From an uncultured Draconibacterium sp. (lineage in GTDB: Bacteria > Bacteroidota > Bacteroidia > Bacteroidales > Prolixibacteraceae), in NCBI RefSeq assembly GCF_963677575.1, contig NZ_OY782038.1:2421501-2485500 (forward strand): a stretch of 64,000 nt of DNA, read 5' to 3'. Of the stretch, positions 17,884 through 27,266 are shown in pieces. The notes beneath the pieces are model-generated. The model ran no database searches. It was not told where the DNA came from and worked only from the letters and a program-made list of their open reading frames with translations. Each line of letters opens with the position of its first letter. Positions within the stretch are counted from its first letter, which is position 1. Position numbers and translations under genes: made by a program.

Positions 17884-19251
17884 CTATTCCTCATTCATTA
17901 TTGCAAGTAATTTTGAAGACGCATTCTCTGCAGCTTTAATTAGAGGATAGCCGGCAGGAGAAGCTGTTAATAGCGGATGACTTCCGATTTGTGCTGTTAA
18001 GAGCGCGTTTAAGGTCATCTTGTTTTGAATAATAATTCCGAGCGTATTTGTCAGCTCACCGGCTGAAAGGCCACCTGACACAGCGCCTCCAAGAATTACT
18101 CCTGATTCTTTTCCAACAATCAGTTTCACATATTGCTTATGTGTATCGTAAAGCGTTCCCGGGTGACGATCCATACCCTCGAATTTGCCTATTATAAAAT
18201 CGAAGTTCTCAGCATTTGCCTGTTTTTCTGTAATTCCTGCCACTCCAAAACCGGTATCGCCAATAGCTGTTGAGAAGATCGATATTGTCCCGATAAACGA
18301 TTTAATGGCTGATATTTTAAACAAGTTCATTCCGGCAATCCGGGCTTCGGCGCAAGCTGTTGAGGCCAACATGACAGGCGAAGGTTTCCGGGTAAAAAAG
18401 TCGCGTTTCTCAGCACAATCGCCAACTGCATATACATCCGGATCCTGGGTGCGCATATAATCATCAACTTTAATAAAGCCACGGTCGGTAACCTGCAACC
18501 CCGCATCTTTTGCCAAAACAGAATTAGGCTTGTACCCCATGGCCAGAATAACAGCATCCGTTTCTATCTTCTCATCATTTTCAAGTAAAATACCATTGGC
18601 AACGCCATTGCCGGTAATTTCTTTTACCCCTGTGCCGGTAAGTAGCTTAACACCACGCTCTTTTAACAAATCTTCTCCGCGCAATGCAATATCTTCATCA
18701 AATGCCAATCCCAAAATATGAGGTAGCTTCTCAACAAGCGTTACTTCTTTGCCCAACTTATTTATCTCGTCCGACATTTCGACACCAATAAATCCGGCTC
18801 CAATAACAACAACCTTTTCATACCCTTTCAATTTATCATTCATTGCATCAAGGTACTCCTTTCTTTTCGGTACTGTAAATACATTCGGGAAATCAGCACC
18901 CGGTAACCACGAAGGCTGATTGGGTAAAGAGCCGGTTCCAATGACTAACTTATCGTAGAAAATTTCTTCTCCTGAAGCATAAACAACTTTTTTTGCGGCC
19001 AGATCAATATTTTTAGCTTCATCCACAACCATTTCAATGCCGTTAGTTTCAAACATTTTATCAGCCGGCAAAATATTTTTATCAGAACTTCCAAGTGTTC
19101 CGAAAATATATGGGATACCGCATGGTACTAATACCTTTGGGAGCATAGTTGTTACTTTTACACTCTTATCCTTATAAACCCGTTTACCAGTTAATGCAGC
19201 AACCAATCCTGCTGCACTACTTCCAATTACTAAAACATCAGTCTTATTCAT
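17884..19251 (-). CDS. FAD-dependent pyridine nucleotide-disulfide oxidoreductase (CoA-disulfide reductase-like)
   Basis: A 455-residue flavoprotein. It has the FAD-binding motif VLVIGSSAAGLVAAL at the start, a single active-site Cys in VPCGIPY as in CoA-disulfide and polysulfide reductases of the Cdr/Npsr type, the NAD(P) motif VVIGAGFIGVEMSDE and the FAD motif VYAVGDCAE. It could reduce CoA disulfide, polysulfide or oxygen. The start was moved to 19251 (MNKTDVLVIGS) because an upstream in-frame start would add 17 residues before the Rossmann fold. It is transcribed with the DUF4405 gene. Confidence 0.85.
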   Translation of the reverse strand: MNKTDVLVIGSSAAGLVAALTGKRVYKDKSVKVTTMLPKVLVPCGIPYIFGTLGSSDKNILPADKMFETNGIEMVVDEAKNIDLAAKKVVYASGEEIFYDKLVIGTGSLPNQPSWLPGADFPNVFTVPKRKEYLDAMNDKLKGYEKVVVIGAGFIGVEMSDEINKLGKEVTLVEKLPHILGLAFDEDIALRGEDLLKERGVKLLTGTGVKEITGNGVANGILLENDEKIETDAVILAMGYKPNSVLAKDAGLQVTDRGFIKVDDYMRTQDPDVYAVGDCAEKRDFFTRKPSPVMLASTACAEARIAGMNLFKISAIKSFIGTISIFSTAIGDTGFGVAGITEKQANAENFDFIIGKFEGMDRHPGTLYDTHKQYVKLIVGKESGVILGGAVSGGLSAGELTNTLGIIIQNKMTLNALLTAQIGSHPLLTASPAGYPLIKAAENASSKLLAIMNEE

Positions 19252-19546
19252 TTCAAAATGATTTATATTATTATACGTTTTTTGGTTATTCTTCAATGTC
19301 AAATTTATATTTTTATATCGACCATTTGTTCGTTTTGTTAAATTTTATAAACACATATGCTCTAAAGCATAGCTTTGTAAAATAATAATAAAGCGACATC
19401 TACATCAAACAACTATTGCTTTACCCCAAAATATTTTTGTATTTATTCTGAAATTTTTTCGAACAATTATAATGAAATTATGTTCTTATCTATTAAGTTA
19501 GTAAATCAATTCTTGATTAACAGCAATTTTGTTAGATTTATAAGTT
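19252..19546. promoter_or_regulatory. Divergent region before the bd oxidase operon
   Basis: AT-rich gene-free stretch between the flavoprotein gene (minus) and DUF4492-cydAB (plus). A perfect inverted repeat AATCAA-ttc-TTGATT lies at 19504-19518, 29 bp before the DUF4492 start, well placed to act as an operator for cyd expression. No clear TAnnTTTG promoter box was found beside it. Confidence 0.4.
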
Positions 19547-19777
19547 ATGACGAACCAAAATTCAAATATCTTTATCAAGACCTGGTACTTTTATATAAAT
19601 GGTTTTAAGAACATGGGGAAGTGGGGCAAACAAGTTTGGATCATTATTCTTATTAAGCTGTTTATCATGTTTGTGATTCTGAAGATATTCTTTTTCCCCG
19701 ATTTCCTGAAAACAAATTTTAAAACCGACCAAGAGAGAAGTCAACACGTCCTGGAAATTTTAACAAATACTAAATAA
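19547..19777 (+). CDS. DUF4492 protein preceding cydAB
   Basis: A 76-residue protein with one membrane helix (about residues 28-46) and basic flanks. The size and the N-terminal pattern (FIKTWYFYINGFKNMGKWGKQVW) match DUF4492, a family found almost only directly before cydA in Bacteroidota. The role is unknown; involvement in bd oxidase assembly is inferred from location. It ends 5 bp before cydA. Confidence 0.85.
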   Translation: MTNQNSNIFIKTWYFYINGFKNMGKWGKQVWIIILIKLFIMFVILKIFFFPDFLKTNFKTDQERSQHVLEILTNTK

Positions 19778-19782
19778 AACCT

Positions 19783-21345
19783 ATGAACGAAATTGGAGTT
19801 GCTGGAGAAGCACTTGTAAACTGGTCGAGGGCACAGTTTGCACTAACTGCCATGTATCATTGGTTATTTGTTCCGCTCACTCTGGGTATTACTTTTATTC
19901 TTGCCTTTATGGAAACCATTTATGTAAGAACCGGAAATGAAGAGTGGAAGAAAATAACCAAGTTTTGGATGACACTTTTTGGGATTAATTTTGCCATTGG
20001 TGTTGCTACAGGAATTATTCTTGAATTTGAATTCGGAACCAACTGGTCGAACTATTCGTGGTTTGTTGGCGACATTTTTGGGGCACCGCTTGCCATTGAA
20101 GGAATTCTTGCGTTTTTTATGGAGTCGACTTTCATTGCCATCATGTTTTTTGGATGGAACAAAGTGGGCAGAAAAACGCACTTGCTCGCTACATGGTTAA
20201 CGGCTATCGGAGCCAACCTTTCGGCGCTGTGGATTTTGGTTGCCAACGGCTGGATGCAAAAACCGGTTGGAATGACATTTAATCCGGAGACAGCACGAAA
20301 CGAGATGAACAATTTTTGGGATGTTCTCTTTTCGCCCATGGCTATTGATAAATGGCTACACGCTACCTCCTCTGGATTTGTACTGGCAGCTATTTTTGTT
20401 ATCGGGGTTTCGGCCTGGTACCTGTTAAAAAAACGCGAAGTTGTTTTGGCTAAAAAGAGTATGCTTGTTGCAGCTATTTTTGGCTTACTCTCATCGGTTT
20501 ATGTTGTTTGGACAGGAGACAACTCGGCCAGAACTGTAGCCAGTGAACAACCCATGAAATTTGCCGCCATTGAAGGTTTATATAACGGAAGCGAGGGTGC
20601 AGGACTTATTGCAGTCGGGATGTTCTCAACGTCAGACAATGATCCAACTAATGAAAACCTGAAGGACATGACCATCAAAATTGAAATTCCTAATATTCTG
20701 TCGTATATGGCGTTTCTTGACTGGGATGCTTTTGTTCCCGGTATTAACGATCTGCTAAACGGAAATGAAAAATATGGTATTATGTCGGCCACCGAAAAAA
20801 TTGAACGGGGAAAAGTTGCCATTGCCAAACTAAGCGAATTTAAGCAAGCAAAAAATGACGGGAATACTGTTTTGGCTGAGTCGCTTAAAACAGAACTAAC
20901 AAGCGACAATTTCCAACAGAACTATTTCAAATATTTCGGGTATGGCTACTTTAAAGATGTGCATGAGATGGTACCGAATGTTCCTCTCACCTTCTATAGT
21001 TTCCATACCATGGTAGGTTTGGGTTTTGCATTCATTTTGGGTTTTATCCTAATTTTATGGTATACACTGAAAGGAACAATCGATAAAAAGAAATGGCTGC
21101 TCAGACTTTCGCTAATCGCCATTCCACTGGCTTATATTGCCAGTCAGGCAGGCTGGATAGTCGCCGAAGTTGGCCGTCAGCCCTGGGTTGTACAAGACAT
21201 GATGCCAACAATGGCAGCTGTTACACGCATAAGTTCGGGATCAGTGCAGGTAACATTTTGGTTATTTGCAGCACTGTTTACCGTGCTAATGATTGCTGAG
21301 ATAAAAATAATGCTGCGCCAGATTAAAATTGGTCCTAATCATTAA
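19783..21345 (+). CDS. cydA: Cytochrome bd ubiquinol oxidase subunit I
   Basis: A 520-residue CydA with about nine helices, the quinol-oxidising subunit binding haems b558, b595 and d. Visible marks are FALTAMYHWLFVPLTLGI (haem ligand His), GTNWSNYSWFVGDIFGAPLAIEG, the GWIVAEVGRQPWVVQDMMPT block and EQPMKFAAIEG. Oxidase bd works at low oxygen and resists sulfide, which suits the sulfur genes later in the window. A segment of about 120 residues between helices replaces the canonical Q-loop. It is followed 17 bp later by cydB. Confidence 0.96.
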   Translation: MNEIGVAGEALVNWSRAQFALTAMYHWLFVPLTLGITFILAFMETIYVRTGNEEWKKITKFWMTLFGINFAIGVATGIILEFEFGTNWSNYSWFVGDIFGAPLAIEGILAFFMESTFIAIMFFGWNKVGRKTHLLATWLTAIGANLSALWILVANGWMQKPVGMTFNPETARNEMNNFWDVLFSPMAIDKWLHATSSGFVLAAIFVIGVSAWYLLKKREVVLAKKSMLVAAIFGLLSSVYVVWTGDNSARTVASEQPMKFAAIEGLYNGSEGAGLIAVGMFSTSDNDPTNENLKDMTIKIEIPNILSYMAFLDWDAFVPGINDLLNGNEKYGIMSATEKIERGKVAIAKLSEFKQAKNDGNTVLAESLKTELTSDNFQQNYFKYFGYGYFKDVHEMVPNVPLTFYSFHTMVGLGFAFILGFILILWYTLKGTIDKKKWLLRLSLIAIPLAYIASQAGWIVAEVGRQPWVVQDMMPTMAAVTRISSGSVQVTFWLFAALFTVLMIAEIKIMLRQIKIGPNH

Positions 21346-21362
21346 AATCAGGAGGAAACCTT

Positions 21363-22493
21363 ATGTTTGAAAATTTATCGCTTTTAGCACTACAACAATA
21401 TTGGTGGATACTGGTATCCATTCTTGCGGCACTGTTTGTATTCCTCACTTTTGTGCAGGGAGGGCAAACGTTAATCTACCAAATCGGCAAAACCGAAGAC
21501 GAAAAAACAATGCTCCTTAATACGCTTGGCCGGAAATGGGAGTTTACTTTTACTACACTTGTAACTTTTGGAGGAGCCTTTTTTGCATCCTTCCCACTAT
21601 TTTACGCCACCAGTTTTGGCGGTGCTTATTGGGTGTGGCTGGCCATATTAATTGCTTTTGTTATACAGGCAGTTTCGTACGAGTACCGAAAAAAACCATC
21701 CAACTTTTTGGGGCAAAAAACCTTCGAGATATTCCTCGTAATAAACGGAATACTCGGAACTTTGCTTGTAGGTACTGCTGTTGGGACATTCTTTAATGGA
21801 GCCGAGTTCTCGCTAAATACCATGAACCAGGTTGACTGGCAAACTCCTTTTCGCGGTTTGGAAGCTGTGCTGACTTTTCACAATGTTGCACTGGGATTAA
21901 CCGTTCTGTTTCTGTCAAGAGTTTTAGGAAATCTGTATTTCATATTCACCATAGATAACAAAACCATTGTTGAACGTGCGCGAAAAACTTTATTCTTATG
22001 TAGTATTCCGTTTTTAGTGTTCTTCCTGTACTTTGTTATTGCATTATTACTAAAACAAGGTTATGCTGTGAATCCTGAAACCGGCGAAGTTTTTATGGAG
22101 AAATACAAATACCTGCACAACGTTATTGAGATGCCCGTAAATACTCTGATTCTTTTACTTGGTGTTGTTGGCGTTTTGTGGGGAATTATTTCAACCGTAT
22201 TTATGAAAAGCAACAAAGGTTTTTGGTTTGCCGGAACAGGAACAGTATTGGTTGTTTTCGCCCTTTTACTATTAGCCGGGTTTAACAACACGGCTTTTTA
22301 CCCGTCAAACTTCGACTTACAATCGTCGTTAACCATTCAAAATGCATCTTCAAGTAAGTTTACTTTGGTGGCAATGAGCTATGTTTCGTTACTTATTCCT
22401 TTCGTACTTGCTTACATCATATATTTCTGGCGAGCAATGAATAAGAAGAAAATTACCGACGAAGAGATGAAATCGGAATCGCATGTTTATTAG
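21363..22493 (+). CDS. cydB: Cytochrome bd ubiquinol oxidase subunit II
   Basis: A 376-residue CydB with about eight helices, the structural partner of CydA. It has the family pattern WWILVSILAALFVFLTFVQGGQT near the start, where the Gly-Gly and Trp pattern is typical. A Shine-Dalgarno-like AGGAGG lies at 21349-21354, unusual in this window. It is followed by an intergenic repeat and then a 39-residue membrane protein that may be a third subunit. Confidence 0.94.
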   Translation: MFENLSLLALQQYWWILVSILAALFVFLTFVQGGQTLIYQIGKTEDEKTMLLNTLGRKWEFTFTTLVTFGGAFFASFPLFYATSFGGAYWVWLAILIAFVIQAVSYEYRKKPSNFLGQKTFEIFLVINGILGTLLVGTAVGTFFNGAEFSLNTMNQVDWQTPFRGLEAVLTFHNVALGLTVLFLSRVLGNLYFIFTIDNKTIVERARKTLFLCSIPFLVFFLYFVIALLLKQGYAVNPETGEVFMEKYKYLHNVIEMPVNTLILLLGVVGVLWGIISTVFMKSNKGFWFAGTGTVLVVFALLLLAGFNNTAFYPSNFDLQSSLTIQNASSSKFTLVAMSYVSLLIPFVLAYIIYFWRAMNKKKITDEEMKSESHVY

Positions 22494-22518
22494 TAGAAAA
22501 GGCAAAAGTAAAAAGGAG

Positions 22519-22605
22519 AAAGTTGAGGACAACTTTGCTGGCCGAAATCCCGACCGGAAGCATCGGGAGCAAAAGTTGAGAAAAGCTTTGCTGCACGAAA
22601 TCCCG
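22519..22605. repeat. Imperfect tandem repeat between cydB and a small membrane gene
   Basis: Two 34-bp units (22519-22552 and 22572-22605) share AAAGTTGAG, CTTTGCTG and CGAAATCCCG, and are offset by 53 bp. Within the first unit and spacer lies a hairpin TCCCGA-ccggaagca-TCGGGA (22548-22568). The stretch looks like an intergenic insertion rather than coding sequence. Confidence 0.6.
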
Positions 22606-22648
22606 GCGAAGAGTTGGGGATAAAATATAAAAACTAAAAAATTAAAAT

Positions 22649-22768
22649 ATGTATACAAATGCAATTATAGAAATGCTAACCTGGCCGGTTTTGATTATTA
22701 TATCGTATGCGGCCATTCGGTTTGTTCTGAAGAAATATGAAAAAGAAATAGAAAAATTAGAAAAATAA
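22649..22768 (+). CDS. 39-residue single-span membrane protein, candidate CydX-like subunit
   Basis: ATG-to-TAA frame of 39 codons. It encodes a short N-terminus, one membrane helix (about residues 9-27, with a TWPV start) and a charged Lys/Glu tail (KKYEKEIEKLEK). CydX/CbdX subunits of bd oxidases are similarly short, one-helix proteins with charged tails encoded after cydB. The position and form fit; sequence identity to known CydX is not evident. The tandem repeat at 22519-22605 separates it from cydB. Confidence 0.55.
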   Translation: MYTNAIIEMLTWPVLIIISYAAIRFVLKKYEKEIEKLEK

Positions 22769-22902
22769 ATTTAAATCATTTTCGATCTTCCTCCGAGCAA
22801 CCTTATTAGGTTTGTTAAACAAGAAAAGTAATACCATTTTTTTACTACCGAATTAAAAAGTGGCATTCTTTTTAATAAAAAAGAAATTCTAACAACTCTT
22901 GT

Positions 22903-22910
22903 TATTTTTG
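22903..22910 (+). promoter_or_regulatory. Bacteroidota -7 promoter box before the GT2 gene
   Basis: TATTTTTG matches the TAnnTTTG consensus of the Bacteroidota primary sigma factor and ends 21 bp before the glycosyltransferase start codon, giving a short leader. No convincing TTTG box is seen at the usual distance upstream. Confidence 0.45.
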
Positions 22911-22931
22911 TAGTGTAAAACTATAAACCTA

Positions 22932-23678
22932 ATGATTAACAACAAAAAAGTGGTGGTGGTGCTTCCTGCCTACAATGCTGCGAAAACGCTCGAATTGACT
23001 TATAACGAAATTGATTTCGATATTGTTGACGACGTAATTCTGGTAGATGATGTGAGTAACGACGACACTGTTAAACTTGGTAAAGAACTTGGCATCAAAC
23101 ACATTGTAGTTCACGAGCAAAACAAAGGTTATGGCGGAAACCAAAAATCATGCTATAACAGAGCACTCGAACTTGGTGCCGATATTGTAATTATGCTCCA
23201 CCCCGATTACCAGTACACGCCAAAACTAATTCCTGCAATGGCCAATTTACTTGGTAATGAATTGTATCATGTTGTACTGGGATCAAGAATTTTAGGAACA
23301 GGAGCTCTAAAAGGAGGCATGCCTCTGATAAAATACATAGCCAACCGTGTACTTACTTTTATTGAAAATATTCTTCTTAATGCAAAACTATCAGAATACC
23401 ATACCGGTTACCGGGCATTTTCGCGAGAAGTGTTGGAAACAGTAAATTACAATGCTAATTCCGACAATTTTGTATTCGACAATCAAATGTTGGCCCAAAC
23501 CTGGTATGCCGGTTATGAAATTGCAGAGATTACCTGTCCAACTAAATATTTCGATGATGCCTCATCAATCAGTATTAAAAACAGTACTATTTATGCTTTC
23601 GGTGTTTTGAGAACCGCCTGCCAATATCGTTTGCAAAAGTGGGGTATTATTAAGAATGAAATTTTTGCTAAAAACTAA
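22932..23678 (+). CDS. Family 2 glycosyltransferase (DPM1-like)
   Basis: A 248-residue GT-A fold enzyme, probably moving a sugar from a nucleotide donor to a lipid phosphate or glycan acceptor at the inner membrane face. Features are VVVVLPAYNAAKTLE at the N-terminus, VDDVSNDDT (nucleotide-binding Asp), NKGYGGNQKSCYNRALELGAD and MLHPDYQYTP in the place of the catalytic metal motif. No C-terminal membrane helices are present, unlike ArnC. It lies 6 bp before a large membrane protein that may use the lipid-linked sugar. Confidence 0.85.
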   Translation: MINNKKVVVVLPAYNAAKTLELTYNEIDFDIVDDVILVDDVSNDDTVKLGKELGIKHIVVHEQNKGYGGNQKSCYNRALELGADIVIMLHPDYQYTPKLIPAMANLLGNELYHVVLGSRILGTGALKGGMPLIKYIANRVLTFIENILLNAKLSEYHTGYRAFSREVLETVNYNANSDNFVFDNQMLAQTWYAGYEIAEITCPTKYFDDASSISIKNSTIYAFGVLRTACQYRLQKWGIIKNEIFAKN

Positions 23679-23684
23679 TATAAC

Positions 23685-25631
23685 TTGAAAATCAATAAAA
23701 ATAATCTGGCTATAGTAATTTTAGTCACTTTTTCTGCCTTAATGTTTTTCATGGGCATAATGAATCATTATTATTTCCGCTCATTCGTTTTCGATTACGG
23801 GAATTATAATTTTGCATTCTGGGATTACTCTCATTTCAGAATAAGTTCTATACCAACTTATCCAGGGAATTTTCTTCAGGATCACTATTCTTTTCTACTC
23901 TTCTACTTCATTCCGGTTTATTGGTTGCTAAACTGGCTCACAGGAACATACACTTTAATTATTATACAAAATTCTCTTATAGTTATTGCGGCTTGGTATT
24001 CTTACAAACTCATCCGGCTAAAGTCGCAAAATTTATATCTCACCACCGGTGTTCTGGTTTATTATTTCTTATTACTGGGGCGCTACTCTACATTTGCCTG
24101 CGATACTAACCTGGCGGTAATGTCGGCATGCTTTATTCCAATTTTTATCTATTATTTCGAACTCCGAAAATATGTTGTTGCTTCAACCATATTCATTCTT
24201 TCTCTTTTTTCACGTGAGAATATTCCTATATGGTTCATCTTCATTTTTATTGTATTGATTATCGAACATAAGGATAATAAAAAAGCAGTTCGATTAAGTT
24301 TAGCCGGCATTATAATCTCAGTGTTATATTTTATTTTGCTGTTTAAAGTATTGATTCCCGGGGTGGAAAACGAGGCAAAGCAATTTACCCTTTTTAACTA
24401 TTCAGCTTTGGGCCCCGATCCTGGTTCGGCCTTAAAATATGTGGTATTACATCCATGGGAAACGGTTAAAATGTTTTTCGTTAATCATCTCGACAACCCT
24501 AATTACAAATGGATAAAGGTTGAGTTCTACCAGGTTTATCTTATTTCCGGTGGATTTATCTTATTAACACGCCCCAAATATTTAATTTGGTTTATTCCCA
24601 TCGTGGCCCAGAAAGTACTTAACGATGCTCCTATTCGTTGGGGAATACTGACCTACTATTCGATTGAAGTGGTTACATTATTACCGCTTTCCGTTTTTCT
24701 TGCTCTTTCTTCCATGAAATCGGTCAAGTTGCAAAATAATCTCACATTGGTAATAGTTATTCTTACTTTAGGTACCACCATATACAAAATGGATCGTTCA
24801 CACAGAATTGTTCCTGACTCTTTCAGACCAGAGAAAGAAAAAGTTTATGACAAACGTTTTTATCAATCGGATTATTATTTACGGAAAACACACAGACTGC
24901 TAAAACAAATTCCTAAAGATTCAAAAGTAAGCGCATCTGAAGATTTCTTTCCTCATCTGGCACAGCGCTTTCATATCTATTTTTTCCCCGAAGTGAGAGA
25001 TGCTGAATATATTGTTTTTTCAGTATCTGACGACTATTTTAGAATGTCTCATATGGAAAATGAAAGACTTAGAAATGAGTATCTGAATAGTTCGGAATGG
25101 GAAATTATTGCAGAAGAATTTCCGGTCTTTTTGCTTCATAAAAAATCAGGTAATAGATCGACACAAATTTATGATAAAAAATCTCTTTTCAGAAACGACA
25201 CAATTAGCTGTGATTTTGAATCAATTGATTCAATTAAACAAATTGTATTGTTTAATAACGGACAGAAAGCTGACGTGGCGAAGAAGATAAGCACTATCCG
25301 GGCAAAATCCGAAGTCAATAGTCTACTTCTTACCAACGAGGTTCGATATGGGGATGCGATAAATTTCGAGCAAATTAACCAAATTAGATACCTGGAAGCG
25401 AGTGTATGGTGTTATGGTGATATTACGAATGCATATATCACTGCTAAATTAGAAAATGGCAAAGCATATAAAAGCAATCAAATAGTAGAAAAAGACAACG
25501 ATGGGTGGAACAAAATTGAATTAAAATTCTGGGTTCCATCGAAGAATGCTGATTCGTTTTTCATTCATCTTTGGAATAGTGGTAGAGATTCGATTTATTT
25601 CGATAATTTTCAAATCATAACCAAGAAATAA
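23685..25631 (+). CDS. DUF2079-type polytopic membrane protein with C-terminal soluble domain
   Basis: A 648-residue protein with about ten to eleven helices in the first 380 residues and a hydrophilic C-terminus. The segments FDYGNYNFAFWDYSHFR and GNFLQDHYSFLLFYFIPVYWLL are typical of DUF2079, a GT-C-like family. The C-terminal 150 residues look like a beta-sandwich. The start is a TTG codon at 23685; the first ATG in frame would cut into the first helix. Its place behind the GT2 gene suggests sugar transfer to envelope material. Its substrate is not known. Confidence 0.7.
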   Translation: MKINKNNLAIVILVTFSALMFFMGIMNHYYFRSFVFDYGNYNFAFWDYSHFRISSIPTYPGNFLQDHYSFLLFYFIPVYWLLNWLTGTYTLIIIQNSLIVIAAWYSYKLIRLKSQNLYLTTGVLVYYFLLLGRYSTFACDTNLAVMSACFIPIFIYYFELRKYVVASTIFILSLFSRENIPIWFIFIFIVLIIEHKDNKKAVRLSLAGIIISVLYFILLFKVLIPGVENEAKQFTLFNYSALGPDPGSALKYVVLHPWETVKMFFVNHLDNPNYKWIKVEFYQVYLISGGFILLTRPKYLIWFIPIVAQKVLNDAPIRWGILTYYSIEVVTLLPLSVFLALSSMKSVKLQNNLTLVIVILTLGTTIYKMDRSHRIVPDSFRPEKEKVYDKRFYQSDYYLRKTHRLLKQIPKDSKVSASEDFFPHLAQRFHIYFFPEVRDAEYIVFSVSDDYFRMSHMENERLRNEYLNSSEWEIIAEEFPVFLLHKKSGNRSTQIYDKKSLFRNDTISCDFESIDSIKQIVLFNNGQKADVAKKISTIRAKSEVNSLLLTNEVRYGDAINFEQINQIRYLEASVWCYGDITNAYITAKLENGKAYKSNQIVEKDNDGWNKIELKFWVPSKNADSFFIHLWNSGRDSIYFDNFQIITKK

Positions 25632-25633
25632 AC

Positions 25634-27091
25634 TCATTTAAAATCCTTATCCCAAACCGTATAAGTTGTTTCGGGAAGAATAAAATATTTTTCATTCATT
25701 TGCGAGTAAGAATAACTTGTGCGAAAATGAGCAGCGATAAAATTATCAGCTTTGTCCTTTTTCCCTTCCAAATTCTCATTATGCTGAATACAATAAATAG
25801 TTAGGGCTTCTGCTTCATTCATTGAAGTCAACATCAACGTTTCTATTCCCATAGCCCATGTAAATTGTAATTTCCTTGATGTCTGGTCTGATCTAATTAA
25901 TAGCTTTCTACTATCCTCTTTTTGTGCTTCTGCAATAATTTCCTTCAAATAATCAATTCTCCCACGATATATCGTTCTTGTTTTTACAATTCGCTGAATG
26001 CCCACAAAGGCGATTAAAACAATAATTATATTTAAAATAAGATTCTTCTTTTTCAATACATTAACAATGCCGTCGGCAAAACCTACTGATGCAAAAAACA
26101 CAAGCGGAATAAATATTTTTTCCATTTGCATATTTGCATCTCCATTTTTGAATGAAGTACAGGCCACAACAAAATACACACAATTATATGCCAGCACAAA
26201 TACCCCGGCTAAACGTTTCCCCTTTTTAACCTGAAGAAGAATAACCGAACTAATAAGAAGCACAATTAATACCCGGTATAATTGTTTAAAATGCCTGTCA
26301 AAAAACTTGTACGGATAATAAGTAGGAAGCCCTTTTAAAATTGCAATCGGGGAATGAAATAAATTTCCATATAAACTATCGTGGTGCTGACTGTTAGATC
26401 CTAGCAAAACCTTCCCCATAAAAATCAACAAAATCAACAAAACACCAACATAAGGATACAACGTTTTAAATTTTCTTGCTGAAAATGAAAAATAGAACAC
26501 GACAAAAAACAACGAAAACAAAGCTATAGGATGAGAATAATATCCAAAAACGACAAACAGAAATGTTCCAATTATCTGAATTACAATCTTCCATTTACCC
26601 CAATCCTTCTTTTCGCAATAAAATAAAAAAGCAAGAAATAATGTACTGTTTAAAAGCGCAATTGTACTTTCAGAGGTAGGCCGAAAATAGCTTTCTGCAA
26701 CCCCAATCATAGTAAATGCAATAATTGCAAATCCGGCAGTTTGATTTTTAAAGACCTTCGTGGCAAGTATATAATAAAGTAACCGCACCAAAACAAATGA
26801 CAACGAATATAGTGGAATTAGAATTCTCAAGGGGACATTCAATTTTACCGCAAATAGCACCAAAATTTGATTAATCACCGTAGTATAACGCGAGCCTGAA
26901 ATAAAAAACTCAGAATCATTAATAATATTAAAAAGGTAATATGCCGGATCTGTGATTAAAATTCGCGCCTGGGCATCACTTATAACCATAATACCAAATA
27001 CAATAAAAAACAGAAAAGCTATGCCATCCTGTTGAGAAAACAGCCCTCTTATCCAATCTAAATAAATTTTAAAGAATTTCTTTTGTTTCAT
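25634..27091 (-). CDS. Polytopic membrane protein, possible GT-C glycosyltransferase
   Basis: A 485-residue protein of unknown function with about eleven or twelve hydrophobic helices and a short cytoplasmic N-terminus. A conserved-looking loop (DAQARILITDPAYYLFNIINDSEF) after the first helix would sit outside the membrane, as in GT-C enzymes, and the C-terminal 90 residues are soluble. It is convergent with the DUF2079 gene (2 bp apart). AT content is higher than in the respiratory genes. The GT-C link is a topology guess. Confidence 0.6.
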   Translation of the reverse strand: MKQKKFFKIYLDWIRGLFSQQDGIAFLFFIVFGIMVISDAQARILITDPAYYLFNIINDSEFFISGSRYTTVINQILVLFAVKLNVPLRILIPLYSLSFVLVRLLYYILATKVFKNQTAGFAIIAFTMIGVAESYFRPTSESTIALLNSTLFLAFLFYCEKKDWGKWKIVIQIIGTFLFVVFGYYSHPIALFSLFFVVFYFSFSARKFKTLYPYVGVLLILLIFMGKVLLGSNSQHHDSLYGNLFHSPIAILKGLPTYYPYKFFDRHFKQLYRVLIVLLISSVILLQVKKGKRLAGVFVLAYNCVYFVVACTSFKNGDANMQMEKIFIPLVFFASVGFADGIVNVLKKKNLILNIIIVLIAFVGIQRIVKTRTIYRGRIDYLKEIIAEAQKEDSRKLLIRSDQTSRKLQFTWAMGIETLMLTSMNEAEALTIYCIQHNENLEGKKDKADNFIAAHFRTSYSYSQMNEKYFILPETTYTVWDKDFK

Positions 27092-27226
27092 TTGCCAGCT
27101 AGGTCAAATTTAATTAAAAATAACTTCTCTATGCATCATCTGATACGGCAAGAATAATCAATACTGTTTGGTGTGTTCAATCAATTTTCAATCATTGAAG
27201 GGCTAAAATTAAACAATATAATTTAG

Positions 27227-27234
27227 TAGTTTTG
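27227..27234 (+). promoter_or_regulatory. -7 promoter box before the 755-residue membrane protein
   Basis: TAGTTTTG matches TAnnTTTG and ends 32 bp before the start codon at 27267. A TTG at 27195-27197 is too far upstream for the usual -33 spacing, so the promoter is only partly supported. Confidence 0.4.
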
Positions 27235-27266
27235 AACCTAATTAAATAAGTTCTGCATAGAAAAAA

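Noticed and set aside
22389..22664. 91-codon minus-strand frame over the end of cydB and the tandem repeat
   Set aside because: Overlaps the cydB 3' end and the repeat units; no family features.
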